From assembly GCA_002482885.1 (NCBI GenBank), contig DLGW01000025.1, positions 1 to 35,786 on the forward strand: 35,786 bases of DNA, given 5' to 3'. Each line of letters opens with the position of its first letter. Position 1 is the stretch's first letter. This stretch comes from Flavobacteriaceae bacterium UBA7684 (GTDB taxonomy: Bacteria > Bacteroidota > Bacteroidia > Flavobacteriales > Flavobacteriaceae). Of this stretch, positions 1 to 6,985 are shown one piece after another. The notes beneath the pieces are model-generated. The model ran no database searches. It was given only the letters and a program-made list of their open reading frames with translations, and was not told the DNA's origin. Position numbers and translations under genes: made by a program.

Positions 1-24
1 TGTCTTGTCCTAAAATAGGTTTAC
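1..24 (+). repeat. Left terminal inverted repeat of the IS3 element
   Basis: The first 24 bases match the reverse complement of 1387-1410 except at positions 6 and 18. The repeat starts TGTCTTGTCC and is the expected transposase binding and cleavage end. Confidence 0.92.
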
Positions 25-39
25 GCAAAAGTGTAAATA

Positions 40-417
40 ATGGAGCGATATTCAAAGATATCAACATCTAAATGGCAATCACAATACAGTGAAGAATTTA
101 AGAGATACGTCTGTCATGATTTTTTAACGGGAACTTTAACCAGACGAGAGGTTGAGAATAAATATAAAATAGGTCATTCAAGAATTACCCACTGGTTAAA
201 AGAACTCGGATTTGATTATTCAAAACCAAGCATAGTATCTTTACCTTCAATGAGAAAACAAATTGCAAACATAAATAAGGAGGGAGAGAAATCGGTTTTA
301 CAGCTGAAAGCCGAACTTGAAGAAGCTAGACTTTTAGCCGAAGCTTATCGTAAAATGATTGAAATCGCAGAACAAGAATTTAATATTAAAATCACAAAAA
401 AGTCCAATACCAAGTAA
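40..417 (+). CDS. IS3-family transposase OrfA
   Basis: This 125-residue protein is the DNA-binding half of an IS3 transposase. Residues about 15-55 form a helix-turn-helix of the IS3/InsE type (EEFKRYVCHDFL, then NKYKIGHSRITHWLKELG). Residues about 85-118 are a heptad-like coiled coil (LQLKAELEEARLLAEAYRKM), which in IS3 elements mediates multimerisation. The gene ends at TAA 415-417, 8 bases before the orfB ATG and in a different frame. Alone it usually acts as a binding regulator; fused to OrfB by frameshifting it makes the active transposase. Confidence 0.92.
   Translation: MERYSKISTSKWQSQYSEEFKRYVCHDFLTGTLTRREVENKYKIGHSRITHWLKELGFDYSKPSIVSLPSMRKQIANINKEGEKSVLQLKAELEEARLLAEAYRKMIEIAEQEFNIKITKKSNTK
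396..402 (+). other. Programmed -1 frameshift site A_AAA_AAG
   Basis: In the orfA frame the bases read A AAA AAG, the classical -1 slippery heptamer. After slipping, the -1 frame is open from 402 through the orfB ATG at 426 (V-Q-Y-Q-V-I-Q-E-M), so a fused OrfAB protein would be made without any stop. Function is inferred from IS3 family knowledge and was not tested. Confidence 0.8.
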
Positions 418-425
418 TCCAAGAG

Positions 426-1340
426 ATGAAAGACCTTTATCCAAAGGTAACTTTAGGCAAATTTTGCCGATTACTTGGTGTTACCCGACAAGCATACTAT
501 CAGCACTTCTGGTTTGAAGAACAACTTCTTTTTGAAGAAGAATTGGTGGTAAAAGAAGTTTTAAGAATTAGAAAAAACCACCGCCACATAGGAGGAAGAA
601 AATTGTATGAACTTTTACAACCATTTTTATTAGAACACCAAATAAAGATGGGTAGGGATCGATTATTTAATGTTTTGTCATCTAATTATCTTTTAGTTCG
701 TCGTAGAAAAAAGCAAACCATAACCACAAATTCTTTTCATAGGTTTAAAAAATATCCAAACCTTATCAGAGGATTTATACCTGAAAGTTCTAATCAATTA
801 TGGGTAAGTGACATAACTTATTGGAAAATAGGCAATAGCTTTGTTTATATAAGCTTTATTACTGATGCATACTCTAGAAAAATTGTTGGTTACAATTTAG
901 CCGAGAGTCTATATACTTCAGAAACAATAAAGGCTCTTGAAATGGCATTATCAAGTCTTTCTATACAATCAAAAAATAAATTTAATTTAATACACCACTC
1001 AGATAGAGGAACCCAGTACTGTAGTAATGAATATGTAAAATTATTAAATGATAGTGGTATCGAAATTAGTATGACCGAAAATGGTGACCCTTTGGAAAAT
1101 GCTATAGCGGAACGAGTTAATGGTATTATAAAAGAAGAATATTTAAATGATTACAATATAGATAACATAAAAGAAGCTAAAGAATTATTAAACGTTGTAG
1201 TTCGATTATACAATGAAGAAAGACCTCATATGAGCATTGGATATCTTACTCCAAATCAAGTACATCAAAACAATATTAAAACAGAAAAATTATGGAAGAA
1301 TTATTATGTAAAAAGTCCTACTATTGTAAACCAACAATAG
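426..1340 (+). CDS. IS3-family transposase OrfB (DDE integrase)
   Basis: This 304-residue protein has an HTH_21-like N-terminal region (residues about 45-100, with HRHIGGRKLYELL) followed by an rve integrase core. The catalytic triad is visible: D129 in WVSDITYW, D193 in HHSDRGTQY and E229 in NAIAERVNG. The second D and the E are separated by 35 residues, the IS3 D-D(35)E spacing. The family tail RLYNEERPHMSIGYLTPNQ is present. It is translated as an OrfAB fusion through the slippery site at 396-402. Length and motifs are complete. Confidence 0.94.
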   Translation: MKDLYPKVTLGKFCRLLGVTRQAYYQHFWFEEQLLFEEELVVKEVLRIRKNHRHIGGRKLYELLQPFLLEHQIKMGRDRLFNVLSSNYLLVRRRKKQTITTNSFHRFKKYPNLIRGFIPESSNQLWVSDITYWKIGNSFVYISFITDAYSRKIVGYNLAESLYTSETIKALEMALSSLSIQSKNKFNLIHHSDRGTQYCSNEYVKLLNDSGIEISMTENGDPLENAIAERVNGIIKEEYLNDYNIDNIKEAKELLNVVVRLYNEERPHMSIGYLTPNQVHQNNIKTEKLWKNYYVKSPTIVNQQ

Positions 1341-1386
1341 GACAAAAAATGAGTTGTAAATCCATTTTAGGATTAAGTATAAATAT

Positions 1387-1410
1387 GTAAACTTATTTTA
1401 GGACGAGACA
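1387..1410 (-). repeat. Right terminal inverted repeat of the IS3 element
   Basis: Read on the minus strand it starts TGTCTCGTCC and matches the left end at 22 of 24 bases. It lies 46 bases after the orfB stop codon. Confidence 0.92.
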
Positions 1411-1420
1411 CCTTTGCTGA

Positions 1421-1439
1421 TGCGAGCGTCTCGCTCGTA
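1421..1439. repeat. GC-rich hairpin just outside the IS right end
   Basis: TGCGAGCG, loop TCT, CGCTCGTA form an 8-bp stem with one G-T pair. It stands out from the AT-rich surroundings and lies 10 bases outside the IS right end, in the 166-base gap before the PhzF-like gene. It could be part of a dispersed palindrome or the remnant of whatever the IS entered. No gene can be supported here. Confidence 0.5.
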
Positions 1440-1516
1440 CCCCGTTTCAGTGATTCCCATGATATAGTCACCAGTGTAGTTTGTAGGACTTTCATAATTA
1501 AAACTGATGATTTCTT

Positions 1517-1548
1517 TTGTTATAAAAAATGGAATTATTGTAGTTTAG
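1517..1548 (+). promoter_or_regulatory. Possible promoter for the PhzF-DoxX-Crp genes
   Basis: TTG at 1517-1519 and TAGTTTAG at 1541-1548 are 21 bases apart and resemble the Bacteroidetes -33/-7 pair, with a mismatch in the -7 element. They lie 28 bases before the ATG at 1577. Weak support. Confidence 0.3.
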
Positions 1549-1576
1549 CATTTCTTAAAATTTAAACCCCAATCAA

Positions 1577-2365
1577 ATGAAACTAAAAATCTATCAAATA
1601 GACGCTTTTACTGACAAGGTTTTTTCAGGGAATTCAGCGGCAGTTTGTCCTTTAACTTCTTGGATTAGCGATGAAATCATGCAAAAAATCGCTATGGAAA
1701 ATAATTTGTCCGAAACTGTTTTTTATGTAAAAAAAGACAATCAGTATGAAATTCGTTGGTTTACTCCTACTATGGAAATTGACCTTTGCGGACACGCTAC
1801 GTTAGCCGCGGCGTATGTACTTTTTAATTTTGAAAATTACTCTTCTGATGTAGTACATTTTTATTCTCCACGAAGCGGAGCATTATCGGTAAGCAAAAAA
1901 GATGATTTATTTACGCTTAATTTTCCTACAGATACTATTACCGAAACGACTTTAACAAATGAGATTTTGGCTTGTTTTAATACTACTCCTATAGCTGTAT
2001 ATAAAGGTCGTACAGATTATATGATTGTGTTTGAAACTGAAGAACAAATAAAACACATCGTTCCGAATTTTGAGGAAATAGCTAAGTTAAAATGCCGTGG
2101 GGTAATGATTACCGCTAAAGGCAATCAAGTAGATTTTGTGTCTCGATTTTTTGGGCCACAATCTGGTATTAATGAGGATCCTGTTACAGGTTCGGCTCAC
2201 ACTACCCTAACGCCCTATTGGGCTAAACGATTGGATAAAACAGAACTTACTGCTATACAACTTTCTGACCGAAAAGGTTTTTTACAATGTAAGTTATTAA
2301 ACGACCGTGTGGAAATTAGCGGAAAAGGAAAATTGTATTTAATTGGTGAAATTTATTTAGAGTAA
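1577..2365 (+). CDS. PhzF family protein (predicted isomerase/epimerase)
   Basis: This 262-residue protein has the hallmarks of the PhzF/DAP-epimerase-like fold: IYQIDAFTDKVFSGNSAAVC at residues 5-24, the conserved glutamate E46 in NLSETVFY that acts as general acid/base in PhzF, the DLCGHATLAAAY segment at 69-80, and NEDPVTGSAH near residue 200. Family members isomerise small metabolites; the substrate here is not predictable, and the absence of other phz genes argues against phenazine synthesis. It is first in a run with DoxX and Crp-type genes, 55 bases before the DoxX gene. The length is normal for the family. Confidence 0.88.
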   Translation: MKLKIYQIDAFTDKVFSGNSAAVCPLTSWISDEIMQKIAMENNLSETVFYVKKDNQYEIRWFTPTMEIDLCGHATLAAAYVLFNFENYSSDVVHFYSPRSGALSVSKKDDLFTLNFPTDTITETTLTNEILACFNTTPIAVYKGRTDYMIVFETEEQIKHIVPNFEEIAKLKCRGVMITAKGNQVDFVSRFFGPQSGINEDPVTGSAHTTLTPYWAKRLDKTELTAIQLSDRKGFLQCKLLNDRVEISGKGKLYLIGEIYLE

Positions 2366-2420
2366 AGGAATTTTAATAATCTTTGAATTCTTTATTTTTT
2401 AATCTTTAAAATCTACTCTT

Positions 2421-2795
2421 ATGAAAATTGCAACTATTATTATTAGAAGTTTATTTGGAGCTTTATTTGTTTTTGCTTCGGTAAGTTATTTTTTGAATTT
2501 AATTCCTCAGCCTGTAGCAACGGGAAATTTAAAAATCTTTCAGGATGGTATGGCCGCCTCTGGTTATTTAATGACTTTAGTAAAATCTATGGAACTGATT
2601 TGTGGTTTGGCGTTTTTAAGTGGCAAATTCAACACCTTGGCTAGCCTTGTGATTTTACCTATTTCGGTAAACATATTGCTAGTTCATGTTTTTGTGGCTC
2701 CCGAGGGTTTGGCTATGGGCTTGTTAGTGTTTTTAGCTAATGTATTCTTGATTTACAGACATTGGGGCAATTACAAAACGGTGTTTACTGTATAG
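2421..2795 (+). CDS. DoxX-like family membrane protein
   Basis: The 124-residue protein has four predicted membrane helices (residues about 7-25, 45-67, 70-92 and 96-118) in the compact DoxX pattern. Characteristic segments are the R-S-L-F-G-A-L-F-V-F-A-S start and the K-S-M-E-L-I-C-G-L-A-F-L stretch with its glutamate in helix 2. DoxX-like proteins are small inner-membrane proteins, some tied to redox or oxidative-stress functions, but the biochemical role here is unknown. It sits 4 bases before the Crp-type regulator, so the two are probably co-transcribed and perhaps translationally coupled. Confidence 0.82.
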   Translation: MKIATIIIRSLFGALFVFASVSYFLNLIPQPVATGNLKIFQDGMAASGYLMTLVKSMELICGLAFLSGKFNTLASLVILPISVNILLVHVFVAPEGLAMGLLVFLANVFLIYRHWGNYKTVFTV

Positions 2796-2799
2796 AAAT

Positions 2800-3381
2800 A
2801 TGTTTGAATTTAATTTATTTAAAGAATGGCTCAAACAAATTAGTTTTTTAACAGACGACGATTGTGATTTGTTTGAGCCTTATTTAAAAACCAAGGTTAT
2901 TAAAGAAAAAGAATTCTTTTTAACCGATGGAAAAATTTGTTCGGAAATAGGTTTTGTAAATAAAGGTTGTTACAGAATGTATTACCTTTTGAATGGGAAG
3001 GAAATTAATACTCATTTCTTTTTCGAAAATCAATTTGTAGTAGACTACGATAGTTTTGTGCAGAATAAACCCAGCAGGTATTTTATTCAAGCTTTAGAAG
3101 ATACCGAAATCATTTATTTTAATTTGCAGGCCATGCAAAATGGTTATGCGAAATCTAAAAATTGGGAGCGTTTCGGGCGCATTATGGCTGAGTATTCTTG
3201 TAAACTAACTAACGAAAGACTAGAAAGTTTTTTATTTTTAGATGGCGAACAACGATATTTAGATTTGTTAAAAAACCAACCCCATATTTTAGATCGAATT
3301 CCTCTTTATCATATTGCTTCGTATTTAGGTTTGGAACGAGAAAGTTTAAGTCGTTTGCGTAAAAAAGTAGCGCAACCATAA
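2800..3381 (+). CDS. Crp/Fnr family transcriptional regulator
   Basis: The 193-residue protein has an N-terminal cyclic-nucleotide-binding-like beta roll (residues about 20-115; KEKEFFLTDGKICSEIGFV, then FFENQFVVDYDSF) and a C-terminal HTH (IPLYHIASYLGLERESLSRL, about 167-186). It lacks the Fnr cysteine cluster and the standard cAMP-binding R-S pair, so the ligand is unknown; short Crp-like proteins of this type are abundant in Bacteroidetes. It lies 4 bases after the DoxX gene. A 10-base inverted repeat in front of the next gene (3422-3454) is a possible operator for it, an inference from position only. Confidence 0.87.
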   Translation: MFEFNLFKEWLKQISFLTDDDCDLFEPYLKTKVIKEKEFFLTDGKICSEIGFVNKGCYRMYYLLNGKEINTHFFFENQFVVDYDSFVQNKPSRYFIQALEDTEIIYFNLQAMQNGYAKSKNWERFGRIMAEYSCKLTNERLESFLFLDGEQRYLDLLKNQPHILDRIPLYHIASYLGLERESLSRLRKKVAQP

Positions 3382-3421
3382 CGATTGTAACATTTGTCAA
3401 TTTTTTTCTACACCTACTTAA

Positions 3422-3454
3422 TGAATTTTACGGCATTAATTATTGTAAAATTCA
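3422..3454. promoter_or_regulatory. Inverted repeat, candidate operator before the oxidoreductase gene
   Basis: TGAATTTTAC at 3422-3431 and GTAAAATTCA at 3445-3454 are perfect 10-base arms around 13 bases. The right arm ends 6 bases before the ATG at 3461. The symmetry and the adjacent Crp/Fnr-type regulator suggest a protein-binding site; an RNA hairpin covering the start region is the alternative. Confidence 0.5.
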
Positions 3455-3460
3455 ATCCAA

Positions 3461-4042
3461 ATGAAAAATATCTTAATCATAAATGGACATCCCAATTCCG
3501 AAAGTTTTAATTCTGCTATACATAAGGCTTTTAAAAAAGGATTGGCAACTAATGGAACTTATATTATAGACGAAATTAAAGTTGCCGATTTAGACTTTAA
3601 TATAAACTTAAGTAAAGGTTACAGCTCCGAAACAATTATGGAGATTGATTTAATAGAGGCTCAAGAAAAAATTAAAAAGGCAGACCATATTGTTTGGATT
3701 TTTCCGCTTTGGTGGGGAACAATGCCTGCTCTTTTAAAAGGATTTATTGATCGTATTTTTGTTCCAGGATTTGCTTTTAAATACCACGCAAACAGCATTA
3801 GTTCTTGGGACAAATTACTCAAAGGAAAAACTACTGAAATTATTTGTACACTGGATTATCCTGTTTTGATTTTTAAATTATTTATGTACGAAGGTGGTAT
3901 TAAAGTGATGCGAAGAATGATATTTAATTTTTGTGGTTTAAAATCGACTCAAACTACATATTTAGGCCCTATTAGATCTTCAAAACTTGAACAACGTAAT
4001 AAGTGGCTAAAAAAAGTTGAACTTATGGGTGCAAGAATGTGA
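3461..4042 (+). CDS. NAD(P)H-dependent oxidoreductase, flavodoxin-2 fold
   Basis: This 193-residue protein begins with the flavodoxin-like strand and phosphate loop ILIINGHPNSESFNSAI (residues 4-20). It contains the FMN/quinone-site segment WIFPLWWGTMPALLKGFIDRIF (about 84-105) typical of the NQO/MdaB/KefF family. It should bind FAD or FMN and reduce quinones or related electrophiles with NAD(P)H in the cytoplasm. It is separated from the regulator gene by 79 bases holding a perfect inverted repeat, and ends before a strong terminator. The exact substrate cannot be told. Confidence 0.85.
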   Translation: MKNILIINGHPNSESFNSAIHKAFKKGLATNGTYIIDEIKVADLDFNINLSKGYSSETIMEIDLIEAQEKIKKADHIVWIFPLWWGTMPALLKGFIDRIFVPGFAFKYHANSISSWDKLLKGKTTEIICTLDYPVLIFKLFMYEGGIKVMRRMIFNFCGLKSTQTTYLGPIRSSKLEQRNKWLKKVELMGARM

Positions 4043-4117
4043 TTTTTTTGAAATTAATTCGTGTGAAGGATGGCAGCAAGCTACCATTGTAGCGCGTACA
4101 GCCTGACAGCTAAAAAT

Positions 4118-4154
4118 AAAAATCCCCATGAGCGTAATGCTGATGGGGATTTTT
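4118..4154. terminator. Bidirectional rho-independent terminator
   Basis: AAAAATCCCCAT (4118-4129) and ATGGGGATTTTT (4143-4154) form a 12-bp stem with A- and T-rich flanks on both sides. It lies between two convergent genes, the oxidoreductase (plus) and YfhO (minus), so it can serve both. The 75 bases before it are somewhat GC-richer but show no gene. Confidence 0.9.
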
Positions 4155-4178
4155 GTTTTTTGGTGGCACACCCAAACT

Positions 4179-6599
4179 TTAAACCAATGCTTTTTCCTTT
4201 TTAATCAGAGAATAGACTCCTCCACCTACAAGAACAAGTAGCAAGATAAAACTAATTAAAGCAATAGTGCTTCCGGTTTGTACCACTTGGGGTTCGAATT
4301 TAAAAGTGATTTGTTGTTTACCTGCTGGAATTTCTAACGCACGCAAAGCATAATTCGCTCGGATGTGAGGGACTAGTTTTCCGTTGATGTAAGCGTTCCA
4401 TCCTTTTGGATAATAGATTTCCGAGAAAACAGCTAATCCTTTTTGGGTGTTGTTGGATTCGTAAATCAAACAATTGGGTTGATAGGATGTTAAACGGATG
4501 GTAGCTAAACTGTCTGGAGTGAATTCTTTGTGCTTAAACGCAGGAAATTCTTTGTGATTGATAATTGCCGTTTTTTTGGATTTAAAGTGGGTTAAGGCTT
4601 TCATTTCTTCATCTGCGGTTGATGCCAATTGAATGTCTGACACAAACCAAGCATTGCCATTAGCACCATCGTTAATTCCTGGCATTTTATTGCCTTTGTC
4701 ATCGGATTGTACCACATATTTTACATTAAGCATATTCAATACTTCGATGTTGTTTTTGGCTATTTGATAATCAAACAATTGTTGCATTCTGCGAGGTTTA
4801 GCGGCATGATATCCTCCTATGGACTGATGAAAATAAGAAGTTCGTGCGCTAGACAAGGCTCCATCTACTTCAAAAACTCGGTAATGCGAAGTGTCTTTTA
4901 AAATTGCTTCATCTTGAGGCTCTTTTTGAAAAGGTTCATCTACATATGATGCTTGAACAAAATCATTACTGTCTACATATCTTTTAGCGACACTAAACAT
5001 ATCAAAAACCATGATTAGCCCTACAGCTATAACGGCATATTCTTTTTTGATTTTTTCTTGTGTAAATGCCCACAAAACTCCTCCGACTAATGATACAAAA
5101 AACATGGAACGAAGTAAATCCGAAGTGTACATACTTTTTCGGTCTTGCTTTAAAGCATCGGTAAAAGCATAACCATAAGCTTCGGTTAGGTAAGCATCGC
5201 TACCTCCTGCAAAAGAGAACATGCCTTTGGCTAAAAATAATAATCCTAATAGCCCTAAAGTGATGGCTCCTGATTGCCATAAGTTTTTCCACTGTTTGGT
5301 TTTATCTAAATCAAAAAAGGATTGTAAACCCATAACTGCCAAAACAGGCATGCACAATTCTAACAATACTTGAATGGAAGAAACCGCTCTGAACTTATTG
5401 TACAAAGGCAAATAATCAATAAATAGATTGGTTAGTAATGGGAAGTTTTTTCCCCAAGAAAGCATTAATGAAAATACCGCTCCTGCTAAAAAGGCGTATT
5501 TTATTTTTCGATTGTCTACAAATAAAGCCAGCACCGCCAAAAAGAAAACAATCACTCCAATATAAGCTGGGGCTGCAACTATGGGTTGGTCTCCCCAATA
5601 GGTGGGTAATCCGTTAAGTATTTCTGAAACTTGGTTGGGAGCTACTCCTTGCGAGATTAAAAAATCATTCATTTTAGAATCGGTTCCTAGCTTTTCACTA
5701 TTAGAACCTCCGAATAATCTGGGCGCAATTAAATTAAGTGATTCTGCAATTCCATAACTGTATTCGGTGATGTAATCGTAGGTCATGGCGTTGTTAGAAA
5801 CCTTTGGTTTGCCATCGGGTTCAAAAGTCAACTCGCTGTTGCTACGGGTACTGAATTGTGCGTATTCGGCAGTTGCCATTAAATTGGTAGCGTTTACTCC
5901 TACGGCAATAATTCCCGAGGTTAATAAAATTCCAATGGCAGTAACCAGTTGTTTGTATTCTTTATCCTTTATGTATTCATAAGCATAATAGGCTCCGATA
6001 ATCAAAATCAAAAAGAACAAATAATAAGTCATCTGAAAGTGATTGGCGTTGATTTCCAAAGCCACGGCAAAAGTGGTGAGCAACCCTCCTACAATCCATC
6101 GTTTTTGAAAAACTAAAATGATTCCTGCCAATACCATAGGCATATATGCAATGGCGTGGGCTTTGGCGTTGTGTCCCACTCCTAAAATAATAATCAAATA
6201 CGTAGACAATCCAAAGGCTAGTGCTCCTATAAAGGCTTTTAAAGTGTCTGTTTTTAAGGAAATGAGTAATAGATAAAATCCCACAAAGTATAAAAACAAA
6301 TAATCTGCAGGTCGGGGTAAAAAACGAATAATGGAATCTAATTTTTTAATGTAATTGTGTGGATAATTGGCTCCTAACTGATAGGTGGGCATTCCTCCAA
6401 AAGCGCTGTTTGTCCAATACGGTTCGGCATCAAATTCTTTTCTGAAATCATTTTGCTCCTTGGCCATTCCTGTGAATTGGGCAATATCGGATTGGTAGAT
6501 TTTTTGACCTTTTAAAACAGGATAAAAGTACACTAAGGCAACCAAAATAAATCCTGCGATTACCCATAAGTGTGGGTAAATCCATTGTAGTTTTTTCAT
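4179..6599 (-). CDS. YfhO family multi-spanning membrane protein
   Basis: The 806-residue protein has roughly 12-14 membrane helices. The N-terminus resembles polyprenyl-sugar glycosyltransferases of the GT-C fold (YPVLKGQKIYQSDIAQFTGM loop at residues 26-45, the conserved MPTYQLGANYPHN loop near 70-82, and a GVGHNAKAHAIAYMPMVLAG helix). The large extracytoplasmic C-terminal domain ends in a beta-rich segment (YYPKGWNAYINGKLV, then EIPAGKQQITFKFEP) and one last helix. YfhO proteins are linked to glycosylation of wall polymers in Firmicutes; in Bacteroidetes the substrate is unknown. It is 21 bases downstream of the DUF4834 gene and probably shares its promoter. Confidence 0.9.
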   Translation of the reverse strand: MKKLQWIYPHLWVIAGFILVALVYFYPVLKGQKIYQSDIAQFTGMAKEQNDFRKEFDAEPYWTNSAFGGMPTYQLGANYPHNYIKKLDSIIRFLPRPADYLFLYFVGFYLLLISLKTDTLKAFIGALAFGLSTYLIIILGVGHNAKAHAIAYMPMVLAGIILVFQKRWIVGGLLTTFAVALEINANHFQMTYYLFFLILIIGAYYAYEYIKDKEYKQLVTAIGILLTSGIIAVGVNATNLMATAEYAQFSTRSNSELTFEPDGKPKVSNNAMTYDYITEYSYGIAESLNLIAPRLFGGSNSEKLGTDSKMNDFLISQGVAPNQVSEILNGLPTYWGDQPIVAAPAYIGVIVFFLAVLALFVDNRKIKYAFLAGAVFSLMLSWGKNFPLLTNLFIDYLPLYNKFRAVSSIQVLLELCMPVLAVMGLQSFFDLDKTKQWKNLWQSGAITLGLLGLLFLAKGMFSFAGGSDAYLTEAYGYAFTDALKQDRKSMYTSDLLRSMFFVSLVGGVLWAFTQEKIKKEYAVIAVGLIMVFDMFSVAKRYVDSNDFVQASYVDEPFQKEPQDEAILKDTSHYRVFEVDGALSSARTSYFHQSIGGYHAAKPRRMQQLFDYQIAKNNIEVLNMLNVKYVVQSDDKGNKMPGINDGANGNAWFVSDIQLASTADEEMKALTHFKSKKTAIINHKEFPAFKHKEFTPDSLATIRLTSYQPNCLIYESNNTQKGLAVFSEIYYPKGWNAYINGKLVPHIRANYALRALEIPAGKQQITFKFEPQVVQTGSTIALISFILLLVLVGGGVYSLIKKEKALV

Positions 6600-6620
6600 T
6601 ATATTTTTTATGAATTATAT

Positions 6621-6884
6621 TTATTCAATTTCCTCAAAATCAATATACTCCCCTACTTTTTTTGAAGTGTTAGGTTTAGGTTGATTTTGATTAAATTGTG
6701 CAGATGATTGCGTTTGTTGTTGTTGGTTTTGATTAAACTGTTGCTGAAAATTAGATTCCGCTTTTTTAAGTATATATTTAATAAATAAAGGGAAAAACAG
6801 CCTAAACAAAATCTTAACTCCATAATAAATCAACATAATGATTAATATGGTTCTTATAAGTCCGGTGAAAGAAGCTTCGTACAT
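6621..6884 (-). CDS. DUF4834 family small membrane protein
   Basis: The 87-residue protein has one N-terminal hydrophobic segment (residues about 8-37), a glutamine/asparagine-rich linker (about 45-72), and a conserved C-terminal motif KKVGEYIDFEEIE. This architecture matches the DUF4834 family of Flavobacteria, which has no known function. It precedes yfhO by 21 bases on the same strand. A consensus -7 element sits 15 bases upstream of the ATG. The Q-rich linker could be a flexible tether. Confidence 0.8.
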   Translation of the reverse strand: MYEASFTGLIRTILIIMLIYYGVKILFRLFFPLFIKYILKKAESNFQQQFNQNQQQQTQSSAQFNQNQPKPNTSKKVGEYIDFEEIE

Positions 6885-6898
6885 GAATAAATTTTTGC

Positions 6899-6906
6899 CA
6901 AAATTA
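6899..6906 (-). promoter_or_regulatory. -7 promoter element for the DUF4834-yfhO pair
   Basis: On the minus strand the bases read TAATTTTG, a perfect match to the Bacteroidetes -7 consensus TAnnTTTG, 15 bases before the ATG at 6884. No clear -33 TTG is seen. Confidence 0.5.
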
Positions 6907-6951
6907 ACGAATCACTCGTTAAATAAATGATAAATCATTAATAAAATATGT

Positions 6952-6959
6952 TACTTTTG
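6952..6959 (+). promoter_or_regulatory. -7 promoter element for the outer-membrane protein gene
   Basis: TACTTTTG matches TAnnTTTG and lies 26 bases before the ATG at 6986. The -33 region has no clear TTG. It is divergent from the element at 6899-6906. Confidence 0.55.
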
Positions 6960-6985
6960 AATCGTATCGTTACAAAAAAACAAAC

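Larger units (their letters stand above)
1..1410 (+). mobile_element. Complete IS3-family insertion sequence
   Basis: The element has imperfect terminal inverted repeats at 1-24 and 1387-1410 (22 of 24 bases match, ends TGT...ACA) enclosing two overlapping-frame genes, orfA and orfB, as is usual for IS3. OrfA is a helix-turn-helix plus coiled-coil protein, and OrfB carries the full DDE catalytic triad. A slippery heptamer joins the two frames. No internal stop or deletion is seen, so the copy looks intact and probably active. The left flank lies outside the window, so a target-site duplication cannot be checked; the first bases after the right end are CCT. I cannot assign the IS3 subgroup. 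Confidence 0.93.

Noticed and set aside
1411..1537. Minus-strand frame KEIISFNYESPTNYTGDYIMG... as a gene
   Set aside because: Two frames are open over the same bases, no start or family match is visible, and it overlaps the GC-rich hairpin. Kept only as an observation.
4043..4117. A small gene or RNA before the terminator at 4118
   Set aside because: The stretch is slightly GC-richer (TGTAGCGCGTACAGC) but shows no start-stop frame of note, no tRNA-like fold and no promoter.
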